Positions 14,775-24,439 of a stretch of 44,807 nucleotides of DNA are shown piece after piece. Both the position numbers and the translations under genes were made by a program. Origin of the DNA: Flavobacteriales bacterium (GTDB lineage Bacteria; Bacteroidota; Bacteroidia; Flavobacteriales_D; Crocinitomicaceae); contig CANITF010000025.1 of the NCBI GenBank assembly GCA_947470515.1, positions 1 to 44,807 on the forward strand, read 5' to 3'. Below the pieces are notes generated by a model that worked only from the letters and a program-made list of their open reading frames with translations, did no database searches and was not told the DNA's origin. How positions within the stretch are numbered: position 1 is the first letter of the stretch; each line of letters starts with the position of its first letter.

Positions 14775-16916
14775 ATGAATATAGGAACAAGAAAGTCAAT
14801 GATGACCGGAGGAAAAGAAATTTTCGTTGAAACCGGAAAATTGGCAAAACAGGCAGATGGGTCTGTTGTAGTAAGAATGGGTGACACAATGTTGTTGGCA
14901 ACAGTTGTAGCTGCTCAAGAAGCAAAAGAAGGAGTTGATTTCCTTCCGTTAACTGTTGATTACAGAGAGAAATACTCTGCAGCAGGTCGTTTTCCTGGAG
15001 GATTCTTCCGTAGAGAAGCTCGTCCATCGGAAGGTGAAATATTAATCATGCGTTTGGTAGATAGAGCATTACGTCCTTTATTTCCAGATGATTATCATGC
15101 TGAAGTTCAATTAATGATTCAGTTGTTATCGTATGATGGTGTAAATAATCCAGATGTATTATGTGGATTTGCTGCATCAGCTGCAATAGCTGTTTCTGAT
15201 ATTCCATTCAACGGTCCAATGTCTGAAGTTAGAGTTGGTCGGATCAATGGAGAATGGGTAGTAAACCCAACAATGGCACAAATGAAGGAAGCTGATATCG
15301 ACATGATGGTAGCAGGGACAATGAAAGATGTGAACATGATTGAAGGTGAGTTCAAAGAAGTTTCTGAATTAGAAATGGTTGAAGCTATCAAAATCGCACA
15401 CGCTGCTATTAAAGAGCAATGTCAATTTCAATTGAGTTTAGGTGCTGAAATCGCTACAGCTAATCCAAAAAGAGTTTACTCTCACGAAGTTCATAACGAA
15501 GATGTTAGAAAGAGTGTTTACGATTTTGCAATGGAAAAATGTAAGGACGTAGCGCGAATGGGCTTAGCTAACAAAGCAAAACGTACTGAATTATTTGACG
15601 CAATTAAAACTGAATTCAAAGCAACAATTCCTGCAGAAGAATTAGCTGCAATTAATGGTTTTATTTCTGTTTACTTTTCTGAAGTAAAGAAAAAAGCTGT
15701 TCGTTGGGTGATGTTGCACGAAGGAAAACGTTTAGATGGTCGTAAGTTCGACGAAATTCGTCCGATTTGGGCTGAAGTTGATTATTTACCAATGGTTCAC
15801 GGTTCTGCTGTGTTTACAAGAGGTGAAACGCAATCATTAACTACTTTAACATTGGGTGGTAAAATGGACGAGCAATTAATTGATGGTGCAACTTTCCGTG
15901 GAACAGAGAAATTCTTATTACACTATAATTTCCCTCCATTCTCAACAGGTGAAGCAAAACCACTTCGTGGAACTTCAAGAAGAGAAATTGGACACGGTAA
16001 TTTGGCATTGAGAGCATTGAAAGCTGTTTTACCAGATGATAATGCATATACAATTCGTTTAGTTTCCGATGTGTTAGAATCAAATGGTTCGTCATCAATG
16101 GCAACTGTTTGTGCTGGTACTTTAGCATTAATGGATGGCGGTATTCAAATCAAAGCGCCAGTTTCTGGTATTGCTATGGGATTGATTACTGATGATGGTA
16201 AATTTGCTGTATTGTCTGATATTTTAGGTGATGAAGATCATTTAGGTGACATGGACTTTAAAGTAACTGGAACAGCTAAAGGAATTACTGCTTGTCAAAT
16301 GGATATTAAAGTTGACGGTTTACCGTATGAAGTTTTAATTCAAGCATTGGAGCAAGCAAAAGGTGGACGTTTACATATCTTGGATAAAATTGTTGAAACA
16401 ATTGCGAAACCAAATGCTCAATTGAAGCCTCAAACGCCACGTATTGAAGCATTCAATGTTCCTAATGAAATGATTGGTGCAATCATCGGACCTGGAGGAA
16501 AAATCATTCAGGCAATGCAAAAAGAAACGAATACTACTATTACAATTGAAGAATTAGAAGGTGGAGAAGGACGCGTTCAAGTAATGTCTAACAATGCTGC
16601 TGATATGGCTGCTGCGGTTCTTAGAATTCGTCAAATTGCTTTCCCTCCAATGGTTGAAGAAGGAGTAGAGTATGAAGGAAAAGTGAAATCTGTTAAAGAT
16701 TTCGGATGCTTCGTTGAAATCTTACCTGGAACTGATGGATTGATTCATATCTCCGAATATTCTTGGGAGAAAGTGGACAAAATGGAAGACGTTTGTAAAG
16801 AAGGTGATTTATTGAAATTCAAAGTTGTTGGGAAAGATCCAAAAACGAAGAAATGGAAATTATCTCGTCGTATCTTACTTCCAAGACCAGAAAGAAAAGA
16901 AGAAGCTGCTCAATAA
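14775..16916 (+). CDS. pnp: Polynucleotide phosphorylase
   Basis: 3'-to-5' phosphorolytic exoribonuclease of RNA decay, acting as a trimer. The 713-aa protein has the full order: RNase PH domain 1 (about 10-145), an all-helical linker, RNase PH domain 2 (about 325-540) with the catalytic stretch [17 protein letters not shown], a KH domain (about 553-610, with I-I-G-P-G-G-K-I-I), and an S1 domain (about 622-693, [27 protein letters not shown]). The usual [15 protein letters not shown] motif is present. Start at 14775 fits the family. Confidence 0.98.
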   Translation: MNIGTRKSMMTGGKEIFVETGKLAKQADGSVVVRMGDTMLLATVVAAQEAKEGVDFLPLTVDYREKYSAAGRFPGGFFRREARPSEGEILIMRLVDRALRPLFPDDYHAEVQLMIQLLSYDGVNNPDVLCGFAASAAIAVSDIPFNGPMSEVRVGRINGEWVVNPTMAQMKEADIDMMVAGTMKDVNMIEGEFKEVSELEMVEAIKIAHAAIKEQCQFQLSLGAEIATANPKRVYSHEVHNEDVRKSVYDFAMEKCKDVARMGLANKAKRTELFDAIKTEFKATIPAEELAAINGFISVYFSEVKKKAVRWVMLHEGKRLDGRKFDEIRPIWAEVDYLPMVHGSAVFTRGETQSLTTLTLGGKMDEQLIDGATFRGTEKFLLHYNFPPFSTGEAKPLRGTSRREIGHGNLALRALKAVLPDDNAYTIRLVSDVLESNGSSSMATVCAGTLALMDGGIQIKAPVSGIAMGLITDDGKFAVLSDILGDEDHLGDMDFKVTGTAKGITACQMDIKVDGLPYEVLIQALEQAKGGRLHILDKIVETIAKPNAQLKPQTPRIEAFNVPNEMIGAIIGPGGKIIQAMQKETNTTITIEELEGGEGRVQVMSNNAADMAAAVLRIRQIAFPPMVEEGVEYEGKVKSVKDFGCFVEILPGTDGLIHISEYSWEKVDKMEDVCKEGDLLKFKVVGKDPKTKKWKLSRRILLPRPERKEEAAQ

Positions 16917-16928
16917 CTAAAGCTTAAA

Positions 16929-16965
16929 AATTGGGATTTGAGAATTATATTTTCAGATCCCAAAT
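16929..16965 (+). terminator. Inverted repeat after pnp, weak terminator or attenuator
   Basis: AATTGGGAT (16929-16937) pairs with ATCCCAA(A)TT (16957-16965), one-base bulge, with an inner GAGAA/TTC helix possible. There is no T tract downstream, so termination efficiency is doubtful; it could be an RNA-stabilising 3' hairpin. Confidence 0.4.
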
Positions 16966-16992
16966 TATAAATTCCAAATAATATTTTGTACC

Positions 16993-17250
16993 ATGGCTAA
17001 TAGAAAAGATCTTAAGAAAAACCTTAATAATATGGTTTATGACATCGTTGAAGAATGTTTTAATATTCAAATGTTTGACGAATCAAAATCAAAAGATGCA
17101 GAAGTACTTATTGATGCTGCAGCGAATTATCAAGATCAAATGCTGACTAAAATAAATGCAGCAAAAACAAAAGCTGATTTCCGTCCAATTACAGCGGATA
17201 TTGAAAATACAGCAATTGATTTTATTAATAAATTGAATGCATTGAATTAA
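16993..17250 (+). CDS. Small conserved hypothetical protein, 85 aa
   Basis: An alpha-helical cytoplasmic protein with no signal peptide. Sequence blocks include N-M-V-Y-D-I-V-E-E-C-F (about 13-23), D-A-A-A-N-Y-Q-D-Q-M-L-T-K-I-N-A-A-K and A-D-I-E-N-T-A-I-D-F-I-N-K-L-N near the end. I recognise the pattern as a small protein family restricted to Bacteroidetes, but no function is known to me. It lies 76 bp after pnp and is followed by its own strong terminator, so it may share the pnp transcript. Confidence 0.8.
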   Translation: MANRKDLKKNLNNMVYDIVEECFNIQMFDESKSKDAEVLIDAAANYQDQMLTKINAAKTKADFRPITADIENTAIDFINKLNALN

Positions 17251-17283
17251 TTTCAAGAAGTTCTTCAAAAATAAATTATTTTT

Positions 17284-17309
17284 AAGCGGGCAAGTTGTCC
17301 GCTTTTTTT
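17284..17309 (+). terminator. Rho-independent terminator
   Basis: AAGCGGGCAA pairs with TTGTCCGCTT (one G-U) and is followed by a T run. It ends the transcript of the 85-aa gene, 9 bp before the transporter start. Confidence 0.85.
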
Positions 17310-17317
17310 ATTTCACT

Positions 17318-18691
17318 ATGTCACAAAACTTAAAGAAATTATTTATTGGCTTTGGCCTTGTTTCATTTGCACTAATCCTTTTTGCCACTGGAGCAAAAGA
17401 TGTTTTTTGGAATGCAGTGGCATTAGGAGGTTTGATGATCTATTTTTGGGTCTTTGAAGTTATACCGATTTACATTACAGCATTGTTACCTATGATTCTA
17501 GCTATTCCTTTAGGATTATTAGATAAAACAGACTTAGCGAATTCATACGGAGATGGCAATGTTTATCTGTTTTTTGGTGGATTTATCTTGGCACTCGGTT
17601 TAGAAAAATGGAAAGTACACGAACAAGTTGCTAGAGGTATTATTAGTTTGGTAGGTAATTCAAAACCTAGAATCTTACTGGGTTTCTTGCTAAGTACAGG
17701 ATTCTTGAGTATGTGGATTTCAAACACTGCAACTGCTTTAATGATGTTGCCCATGGCCCTCGCAATTATTGAAGCGCTGCCAAAAACAGATAAAAAATCA
17801 AAGTTCCCAGTTTTTTTAATGCTTTCAGTTGCTTATGCTTCTAGTATTGGTGGTATAGCAACATTAATAGGATCTCCTCCAAATACCCAAATGGCTAGTA
17901 TTTTGGAACAGAATTATCATCTTAAAGTAGATTTTTTCACTTGGATGAGCATAGGAATGCCAATAAGTATTTTAATGTTAATTGCCACTTTTGGCGTTTT
18001 TTATTTTTCATTAGGAAGTGAAAAAAATGAAAAACACCATGATTTTATAATCCATAAAACTCCTTGGACGAAAGACCAATTGATAGTTGTCACCATCTTT
18101 TTAGCTGTGGTGGTTTTATGGTCTTTCAAAGAATTGCTTACACCGTTATTTGGCTTCAATTATAGGGATGAAAATGTAGCATTATTAGGGGGGATACTGT
18201 TATTTGTTTTACCATCTTCAGAAAAGAAACCATTTTTAAATTGGAAAGATACAGAGAAACTACCATGGGGAATTTTAATCCTTTTTGGTGGTGGATTAGC
18301 ACTAGCCTCAATCATGGAGAAAAATGGTGTCATCAATGAATTATCATTAATGTTAACAAATATGAGCAGCATTCCGTTCTATGCGTTATTAGTGATCTTG
18401 GTGATTGTAGCCGTCTTTGCTTCGGAAGTTTTATCAAATCTTGCAATGGTGAGCATTTTTGTGCCAATCGTTGCGAAGTTTGCATTGGATATGGGGATTC
18501 CAATTACGCAACTATGCATCCCATTGACATTAGGGGCAAGTTTAGCTTTTATGTTACCTGTTGGAACGCCACCAAATGCAATCGTTTTTTCATCTGGTTA
18601 TCTGCATGTCAATCAAATGGTGAAATATGGATTCGTTTTAAACATTATTGGGATTGTATTAATTTCAATTTTTTCTATAATCTTATTGTAA
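17318..18691 (+). CDS. SLC13/DASS-family sodium:anion (dicarboxylate-type) symporter
   Basis: A 457-aa inner-membrane protein with about 11-12 hydrophobic segments. The two pseudo-symmetric S-N-T-type motifs of the DASS family are visible: S-N-T-A-T-A-L-M-M-L-P at about 134-144 and S-N-L-A-M-V-S-I-F-V-P-I at about 371-382. Each is followed by its proline-containing partner, I-G-S-P-P-N-T-Q and V-G-T-P-P-N-A-I-V-F-S-S-G. Members import di- or tricarboxylates, or sulfate, with sodium. The substrate cannot be decided from sequence. It is monocistronic, with terminators on both sides. Confidence 0.88.
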   Translation: MSQNLKKLFIGFGLVSFALILFATGAKDVFWNAVALGGLMIYFWVFEVIPIYITALLPMILAIPLGLLDKTDLANSYGDGNVYLFFGGFILALGLEKWKVHEQVARGIISLVGNSKPRILLGFLLSTGFLSMWISNTATALMMLPMALAIIEALPKTDKKSKFPVFLMLSVAYASSIGGIATLIGSPPNTQMASILEQNYHLKVDFFTWMSIGMPISILMLIATFGVFYFSLGSEKNEKHHDFIIHKTPWTKDQLIVVTIFLAVVVLWSFKELLTPLFGFNYRDENVALLGGILLFVLPSSEKKPFLNWKDTEKLPWGILILFGGGLALASIMEKNGVINELSLMLTNMSSIPFYALLVILVIVAVFASEVLSNLAMVSIFVPIVAKFALDMGIPITQLCIPLTLGASLAFMLPVGTPPNAIVFSSGYLHVNQMVKYGFVLNIIGIVLISIFSIILL

Positions 18692-18715
18692 ATTATAAAA
18701 ACAGTAGACGTAAAA

Positions 18716-18744
18716 AAAGGCTTCCGTTTTGTGCGGAAGCCTTT
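18716..18744. terminator. Bidirectional terminator between convergent genes
   Basis: An 11-bp perfect stem, AAAGGCTTCCG (18716-18726) with CGGAAGCCTTT (18734-18744), has A runs on its left side and T on its right, so it can work for the transporter (plus) and for the T9SS protein (minus). Confidence 0.85.
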
Positions 18745-18767
18745 GTGTTTATGAATAAATCTAATTC

Positions 18768-21404
18768 TTAATCTTTCTTAACAACAACCTTTTTAGAAGA
18801 TTCAATTTGTCCGTTTGAAAGAGTTATGTTGTATATTCCTGAAGCAACTTTCCCAAGTTGAACAGCCTTTACTATTTGTCCGTTTTGGTTGTCAATAACA
18901 TCCTCGTAGACTAATTGGCCCGCTTCATTGAATACTTTTAATTTGTATACTTCACTTAAATTCGCATTAAAAGAAACACTAAAGTCACCTTGTGAAGGGT
19001 TAGGGAAGATAGAGAACACATAAGGATCTATTTCTACTATGGCTGCTATTCCATTAATGACACTTCCCACAGATGCTGCTGAAGAACAACCACTAGAAGT
19101 TACCACAACTGTATACGTACCATTTTGAGTAGCAGTGTAGTTTTGACTTGTTGCTCCAGCTATCATAGATCCATTTAAATACCACTGATTACCAGTTGAA
19201 GAACTAGATGTCAATATATTAGCATTTTGAGAAATAGTCGCTGCAGCAGGTATTGGATTAACAGTCATTGTAAGTGGATTTGCAACTGCTGTTGAACTCG
19301 TAACACATGTATTACTAGATGTCAAGGTTACTCCAATAATATCTCCATTTGTTGGAGAATATGAATATGAAGTTGCGTTAGTCCCAACATTTGATCCATT
19401 TAACGTCCACTGATACGTAGGAGAAGTTCCTGCATAACTTGCAGAAGTTGCAAAAGATGCTATTAAACCTTCACAAATTGTAGTACTTCCTGAAATAGAT
19501 ACTGATGGAGTAACTGGATTTGTTACAGCTGTAGTAATTGCATTAGATGTAGCAGGGTTGTTAGATGCACCTGACATGTTTGAAGTCATAATACACGTTA
19601 CAATTTGACCAGTCGTTAATCCACTTGTTGTAAAAGTTGCACTATTTGTTCCAACAGGGTTTCCATTTATAAACCATTGGTATGATGGTGTTGTTCCGCC
19701 ATTTGTAGGGACAGCAGTAAATGTCACTGATGCTCCATTACAAATTGTATTATCAGCATCAGAAGAAGTTACTGATACATTCGCTGCGCTTGGAAGTGAA
19801 ATCGCAAACGAATAAACTCTTGTTCTTTTTGGGTCAGATGATGAACCTCCTAAATATTCACCAGTATGCCAAAATGTTCCCCCATCAGGATCTAAACAAG
19901 TATGTGCATAATCTCCAAAACGATTTCCACCATACCATGAAGTACTTTGAGAAACCGTTCCTGCAACAGCAATAGTTTCTGCTATTGTCATTGTATTAAT
20001 TGGGTCAGTTGCTAAACGACCGGTATATGCTAATGATGGGTAAATAGTTGAAGAACCCGATTTTGCATAACATAAAGCGATATTTCCAGCGTCATCCATT
20101 GAGATTGACCCCATCCATCTGTAATAGGTATCAGGAGTATAAATTTGTTGTTGGTACACTGACCAAACTCCCGTACTAAGATTTTGTCTTAGTTCAGCCC
20201 ACATAATACTTCTTTGTGTTGTACTTATTTTAACTGGCCAAGAAAGGCATACTGTGTTATGAGTAGCCCCTTTTCTATATTGAGCTCGATACATTAAAAC
20301 TCCACCAATTCCATCTAGTTTCTGGGTTGTACCTGGTTGTGCAATATCATTCCAACTACTATTATAAGAACCATCGAAAGCAGATGTTGGAACAGCAGAA
20401 ACAAACGATATTGTTGCGGTTGCGGTTGTTGGAACCCAATTTACTGCCATTTGATAAATTTGAATCCCATCAATTACTCCACCGCCCCAAGCATTGTCTG
20501 AGTATGACATGATTGGACAAGGAGTACCCGCTGCTGGTAATCCACCATTTCCATCAGCATCAGCAGGAAGCGGACAGAAAAATCCTCCTCCGTCTGGTGG
20601 ATTAAAAGTAGCATAAACTGAACGAGCCGTTGCACTTCCAGCTAACATTGCAGTTCTTTCAAAAGCAAAAACCTTTTGTGATGTTTGGTTGGAGGTCATA
20701 TAATATCCATCTTGCCATATTGAGAATTTAAGGTAATCTGGAAATGAAGGAGAAGTATACGAATAACAGCTCCAAGTCCCTAGTGGATCACTAGTTGTTG
20801 AAACAGCAATATATATTTTATTTCCTGATGTTCCAAACTGAGCCAAAAACCAACGGTCAGCATAACGGTCATACATTACAATTGGATCACCACTATTTTG
20901 AGATAAATCAGGATTCCATAATGTTCCCATAGTAAATGAAGAAACAGTTGCCCCAGTTGATTTATTTATTATTCGACAAGGTGTTGCATTTGTAGCTTGT
21001 ATGTAATACGTCAAACCTGCTGCTCCTGAAGGGTCGTGCGGTGCAGAATTACTGTTTAGGCCATTAATATTTAATCGTGTATCCGGACCAGGACGCGTTC
21101 CATTAGAAGTTTGTAATAAAGCAGGATCGGTTCCATAAGCTGCACCGTCTTTTTCTTCCGAATAAAGAAACTTTTGAGGTTCTCTATGTTTTTTATCTTT
21201 CGATTCTAAATCTTTTAAGCGTATTTTTTCTAATCGTTTTTCATTTTTCTTGTTGCTAGCCTGTTCTTCAGCGATAAGTTCACTTAGTGGTCGAGACAAA
21301 GAATAAGAATCACATTGGATAACTCCAGATTCGTTTTGACCATACAATAATTGAGAAGAACCCAATAAGAGTAACCCTATTGCAGAGAGTATTGTTTTTT
21401 TCAT
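18768..21404 (-). CDS. Secreted T9SS cargo protein with Ig-like repeats, 878 aa
   Basis: The product begins with a signal peptide (about 1-22, L-L-L-L-G-S-S-Q-L-L-Y-G-Q). A large N-terminal region (about 100-540) looks like a beta-propeller or lectin-like domain without a recognised catalytic motif (G-D-P-I-V-M-Y-D-R-Y-A-D-R-W-F-L-A-Q-F). Three Ig-like repeats follow (about 545-785, each with S-Y-Q-W-F-I-N-G-type or T-Y-Q-W-T-L-N-G-type strands). The C-terminal T9SS type A sorting domain is at about 795-878 (I-F-P-N-P-S-Q-G-D-F, G-I-Y-N-I-T-L). It should be exported across the outer membrane and released or attached to the surface. No enzymatic role can be assigned. Confidence 0.85.
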   Translation of the reverse strand: MKKTILSAIGLLLLGSSQLLYGQNESGVIQCDSYSLSRPLSELIAEEQASNKKNEKRLEKIRLKDLESKDKKHREPQKFLYSEEKDGAAYGTDPALLQTSNGTRPGPDTRLNINGLNSNSAPHDPSGAAGLTYYIQATNATPCRIINKSTGATVSSFTMGTLWNPDLSQNSGDPIVMYDRYADRWFLAQFGTSGNKIYIAVSTTSDPLGTWSCYSYTSPSFPDYLKFSIWQDGYYMTSNQTSQKVFAFERTAMLAGSATARSVYATFNPPDGGGFFCPLPADADGNGGLPAAGTPCPIMSYSDNAWGGGVIDGIQIYQMAVNWVPTTATATISFVSAVPTSAFDGSYNSSWNDIAQPGTTQKLDGIGGVLMYRAQYRKGATHNTVCLSWPVKISTTQRSIMWAELRQNLSTGVWSVYQQQIYTPDTYYRWMGSISMDDAGNIALCYAKSGSSTIYPSLAYTGRLATDPINTMTIAETIAVAGTVSQSTSWYGGNRFGDYAHTCLDPDGGTFWHTGEYLGGSSSDPKRTRVYSFAISLPSAANVSVTSSDADNTICNGASVTFTAVPTNGGTTPSYQWFINGNPVGTNSATFTTSGLTTGQIVTCIMTSNMSGASNNPATSNAITTAVTNPVTPSVSISGSTTICEGLIASFATSASYAGTSPTYQWTLNGSNVGTNATSYSYSPTNGDIIGVTLTSSNTCVTSSTAVANPLTMTVNPIPAAATISQNANILTSSSSTGNQWYLNGSMIAGATSQNYTATQNGTYTVVVTSSGCSSAASVGSVINGIAAIVEIDPYVFSIFPNPSQGDFSVSFNANLSEVYKLKVFNEAGQLVYEDVIDNQNGQIVKAVQLGKVASGIYNITLSNGQIESSKKVVVKKD

Positions 21405-21620
21405 AGTTTGATATATTTTATTTAAGTGAAATAAATTTACAAAAAATAAATTAGAACTAATTTTTTAAATCATTTTTTATATAGTGATTGTCTGAATTGA
21501 ACTTATTTAGAATTAAATAATTCAATAATTCAACAATCAGTTTCACTTAACAATAAATAACAGTGTTTTTGAGTTTGAATTAAGATTTCAAACCTTATTT
21601 TTACCCAAAGAAAAATTTAA

Positions 21621-22385
21621 ATGAAAGTTCTTATTTCACCAGCCAAAACAATTGACATTAAAGAATTAGACAAATCTTTTGACTATTCTGTTGCTAATTT
21701 TTTAATAGAAAGTAGTCAGTTAGTCAAGAAATTGAAAAAGTTTTCAGTGAAAAAAATTGAAGCATTGATGCATGTTTCAACTGATTTGGCTCAAATTAAT
21801 TATACTCGTTTTCAAAACTGGTCTGAACCGATCAAAATAAATTCTGCTGTCTCTCCAGCAATTTTTGCTTTTAATGGTGAGGTTTACAAAGGGTTTGATG
21901 CTCAATCTTTAACCGAGGAGCAACTTGAGTCTGCCCAAAATAAAGTGCGCATTTTGTCAGGGTTATATGGGGTTTTAAAACCACTAGATTTATTGTATCC
22001 CTATAGATTAGAAATGGGTACCAAATGGTCAATTACTCCAAACCAAAAAAATCTCTATCAATTTTGGGGTAAAAAACTCAGTCTTTTTTTGAACAAGGAA
22101 ATGGAAAAAGGCGAGGTGATTATTAATTTGGCTTCTAATGAATATTTCAAGGCAATAGATCAGAAACAGTTAAAACATGCTATTATAACGCCCGTTTTTA
22201 AAGAATTTAAAAATGGTGAATATAAAATTGTTATGATGTACGCAAAACATGCAAGAGGAGCTATGGCACGTTATATTGTTACGAATAAGATTGAATCTGC
22301 TGAAGAATTGAAATTATATAACGTTGATGGCTATTCTTTTGATGTTAATCAATCAAGTGAAAATGAATGGGTATTTACACGATGA
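21621..22385 (+). CDS. yaaA: YaaA family (UPF0246) peroxide-stress protein
   Basis: A 254-aa cytoplasmic protein with the family start M-K-V-L-I-S-P-A-K-T, a central F-N-G-E-V-Y-K-G-F-D-A block, the conserved I-L-S-G-L-Y-G-V-L-K-P-L-D-L-L-Y-P-Y-R-L-E-M-G-T-K-W stretch (about 113-138) and the end block K-H-A-R-G-A-M-A-R-Y. In E. coli the protein lowers free iron and protects DNA under hydrogen peroxide stress; the same role is inferred here. It is divergent from the large T9SS gene and convergent with efp. Confidence 0.95.
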   Translation: MKVLISPAKTIDIKELDKSFDYSVANFLIESSQLVKKLKKFSVKKIEALMHVSTDLAQINYTRFQNWSEPIKINSAVSPAIFAFNGEVYKGFDAQSLTEEQLESAQNKVRILSGLYGVLKPLDLLYPYRLEMGTKWSITPNQKNLYQFWGKKLSLFLNKEMEKGEVIINLASNEYFKAIDQKQLKHAIITPVFKEFKNGEYKIVMMYAKHARGAMARYIVTNKIESAEELKLYNVDGYSFDVNQSSENEWVFTR

Positions 22386-22395
22386 TTTTAAAGCA

Positions 22396-22420
22396 TGAAA
22401 AAGGGAGCTAAAAGCTCCCC
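22396..22420 (-). terminator. Rho-independent terminator of efp (minus strand)
   Basis: Read on the minus strand, GGGAGCT-TTT-AGCTCCC (22419-22403) is followed by TTTTTC. The stem is perfect. It lies 26 bp after the efp stop and just after the yaaA stop. Confidence 0.85.
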
Positions 22421-22445
22421 GTAATCTTAACTTATCTTAAATATA

Positions 22446-23012
22446 TTAAGCTTTAACTCTCTCAACATAAACTCCAGTTCTTGTATCAACTTTAATTACT
22501 TCATCTATTGCGATAAATAAAGGAACTCGAACTTCTGCCCCAGTATCAATTGTAGCATATTTCATTGAGTTTGTTGCTGTATCTCCTTTTACTCCTGGCT
22601 CTGTATAAGTTACTTTTGTCGTAATATACATCGGCAATTCTACTACCAAAGGAGCTTCTTCCTCTGCGTGAAAAAGAATATTGCATATCATTCCTTCTTG
22701 CAAAAACAAAGGTTTCTCAATCATTCTGCCTGGAATTGTTACTTGCTCGTATGTTTCATTGTTCATGAATACAAAATCTTGACCTTCTTGATATAAATAT
22801 TGATAATTACGATTCTCTATACGAACGATATCAATTTTATGTCCTGCTGAAAAGGTATGATCCAAGACTTTTTGAGATTCTATTCCTCTCATTTTTGTTC
22901 TAACAAAAGCAGGACCTTTTCCTGGTTTAACGTGCTGAAATTCTATAATTTGAAAAAGTTTGTCATTGTGTTTGATACAAACTCCATTTTTAATATCTGA
23001 TGTATTTGCCAT
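22446..23012 (-). CDS. efp: Elongation factor P
   Basis: Binds ribosomes stalled at polyproline and promotes peptide-bond formation. The 188-aa protein has the three-domain EF-P layout. The loop P-G-K-G-P-A-F puts Lys32 at the modified position. K-V-L-D-H-T-F-S-A-G-H-K and the C-terminal domain E-P-G-V-K-G-D-T-A-T-N-S...V-P-L-F-I are conserved. The modifying enzymes are not in this window. A promoter-like TATCTTTA on the minus strand (23041-23034) lies 22 bp upstream. Confidence 0.97.
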   Translation of the reverse strand: MANTSDIKNGVCIKHNDKLFQIIEFQHVKPGKGPAFVRTKMRGIESQKVLDHTFSAGHKIDIVRIENRNYQYLYQEGQDFVFMNNETYEQVTIPGRMIEKPLFLQEGMICNILFHAEEEAPLVVELPMYITTKVTYTEPGVKGDTATNSMKYATIDTGAEVRVPLFIAIDEVIKVDTRTGVYVERVKA

Positions 23013-23033
23013 GCTTTCTATTTTATTTCGACG

Positions 23034-23041
23034 TAAAGATA
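23034..23041 (-). promoter_or_regulatory. Probable promoter -7 box of efp
   Basis: On the minus strand this reads TATCTTTA, one base off TAnnTTTG, 22 bp before the efp ATG. The -33 element is unclear. Confidence 0.5.
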
Positions 23042-23166
23042 GTACTTTTTAATTTTTAGGTTGTTTGACGAGAGATTTACTTTCTAATCAGTAAATTATC
23101 TTTCGATTTTAAATTTCATACCGATGATCCATAAAAAATATATAATTTAGAATTAAATTAAAAGTC

Positions 23167-23451
23167 ATGACTGAATATTGGAATACTTTATCGATACTAA
23201 ATAAAACAAAATTTGTTTTAAGTGTTATTCTTGGAATAATGGGTGTTGTATTTGCAACCTTGAACTGGAAGGAACAAGACGTGCATTTACTTTTTGCACA
23301 GACTAAAATGCCCTTGACTCTTTTAATTATTTTCTCAATGGTTGTGGGATATGCTTTTTCTTTCATTTTTAGTTACAAAAAGTTTCGTGCTAAAGACAAA
23401 GAAATACTAGCCTTGAAAACTGAATTAGAGGAATTGAAGGAAAAAGATTAA
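23167..23451 (+). CDS. LapA-like small membrane protein, 94 aa
   Basis: Two transmembrane helices (about 16-34, F-V-L-S-V-I-L-G-I-M-G-V-V-F-A-T-L-N-W, and about 51-71) are followed by a charged coiled-coil tail (K-F-R-A-K-D-K-E-I-L-A-L-K-T-E-L-E-E-L-K-E). This layout and length match the LapA domain family (DUF1049), inner-membrane proteins linked to lipopolysaccharide assembly in proteobacteria. In Bacteroidetes the role is not established. It stands alone, divergent from efp. Confidence 0.75.
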   Translation: MTEYWNTLSILNKTKFVLSVILGIMGVVFATLNWKEQDVHLLFAQTKMPLTLLIIFSMVVGYAFSFIFSYKKFRAKDKEILALKTELEELKEKD

Positions 23452-23560
23452 TTATTTTTTGAGTAGTAATCTTTCTAAATTCACAATGCATTTAATGAGA
23501 TGAAATATATGGAAGTTTGTTTAACCTTTACTTTAATCTAATTGTATTGTTATTTGTCTC

Positions 23561-23584
23561 TATTCTATTCTAGTCTAGTCTAGT
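23561..23584. repeat. Pentanucleotide microsatellite covering the fkbM stop codon
   Basis: (TATTC)x2 (TAGTC)x2 TAGT. On the minus strand the FkbM stop codon TAG (23582-23580) is the first TAG of the array; the other units follow downstream, so copy-number change would mainly alter the 3' untranslated end. Confidence 0.7.
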
Positions 23585-24350
23585 TGATTTTTATATACTT
23601 CTTTTCAAACTGTTCTAATCTCTTTTCAGGCACAAAAAAGAAATCACCTTCTTCAGCTTGCATGCCAGTTTCTTTAACAAATTTAAAATCTTTGATTCCA
23701 AACTGTGTATATCCTAAAGAATTAAATATACTTAACATTTCGTCCAAATTTTTCTCTGCAATTTCAATTTGAACAAAAGGTAAATGTTTTTCTAAAATTG
23801 GTTTTATTTCTTGAAATACAATCAACTCATATCCTTCAATATCACATTTGATGTAATCTATTTTCTTTAGATCGGCTAATAAATTACTGCCTTTTACAAT
23901 TTTAACTTCTTGTGTTGCATGCAATTGTTTTTCTTCTTCAGACTCAGCAACATGCGGTAATCCCGTTCTAATCATTCCATTTGATTCAGGCAAAACCATC
24001 GTAATTGAACCTTCTTCAGTGCCTAGTGCAACATTGTAGATTGTCGTATTTGAATAACCTTTCATGAAAAAAGAAAGTGTGTCATAAAAAACAGGTACTG
24101 GTTCAATAGATATTAACGTTCCATTTTTTGCTAATCGAGCGAACGTTTTTGAAAAATAACCCAAATTAGCTCCTAAATCAACAACTGTAAAATCTGGTTG
24201 TATGAGTTGCTTCACCATATAATGGTATTTGAAACGAGAATCATTCTTTAAAAAGCCACACGAATAGAGTAAATAGAAACTTCTATGAAGTGTTTTTAAA
24301 TAGGCACGTTGGCTCAATAATTTATACAGTAATTTCTTTAATAAGCCCAT
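23580..24350 (-). CDS. FkbM-family SAM-dependent methyltransferase
   Basis: A 256-aa protein with an N-terminal helical lead and an FkbM methyltransferase domain at about 50-240. SAM-binding motif I is V-V-D-L-G-A-N-L-G-Y-F (about 55-65), followed by L-I-S-I-E-P-V-P (Glu expected to bind the ribose), and later Y-I-K-C-D-I-E-G-Y-E (about 164-173), typical of the family. FkbM enzymes O-methylate sugars of surface polysaccharide, lipids or macrolides; the acceptor here is unknown. No glycosyltransferase is next to it. The stop codon lies at the edge of a pentamer repeat. Confidence 0.88.
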   Translation of the reverse strand: MGLLKKLLYKLLSQRAYLKTLHRSFYLLYSCGFLKNDSRFKYHYMVKQLIQPDFTVVDLGANLGYFSKTFARLAKNGTLISIEPVPVFYDTLSFFMKGYSNTTIYNVALGTEEGSITMVLPESNGMIRTGLPHVAESEEEKQLHATQEVKIVKGSNLLADLKKIDYIKCDIEGYELIVFQEIKPILEKHLPFVQIEIAEKNLDEMLSIFNSLGYTQFGIKDFKFVKETGMQAEEGDFFFVPEKRLEQFEKKYIKIN

Positions 24351-24426
24351 GATCTATTTTGATTTTATCAGCGAAACGAAGGTACTATTTTTTTAAAGAT
24401 TGGGATTAAAACGAAGAAAGGAATTG

Positions 24427-24434
24427 TATCTTTA
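24427..24434 (+). promoter_or_regulatory. Promoter-like -7 box ahead of the structured RNA
   Basis: TATCTTTA is one base off TAnnTTTG. No good TTTG lies 19 nt upstream. Predicted start about 24440. Confidence 0.4.
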
Positions 24435-24439
24435 CATCA

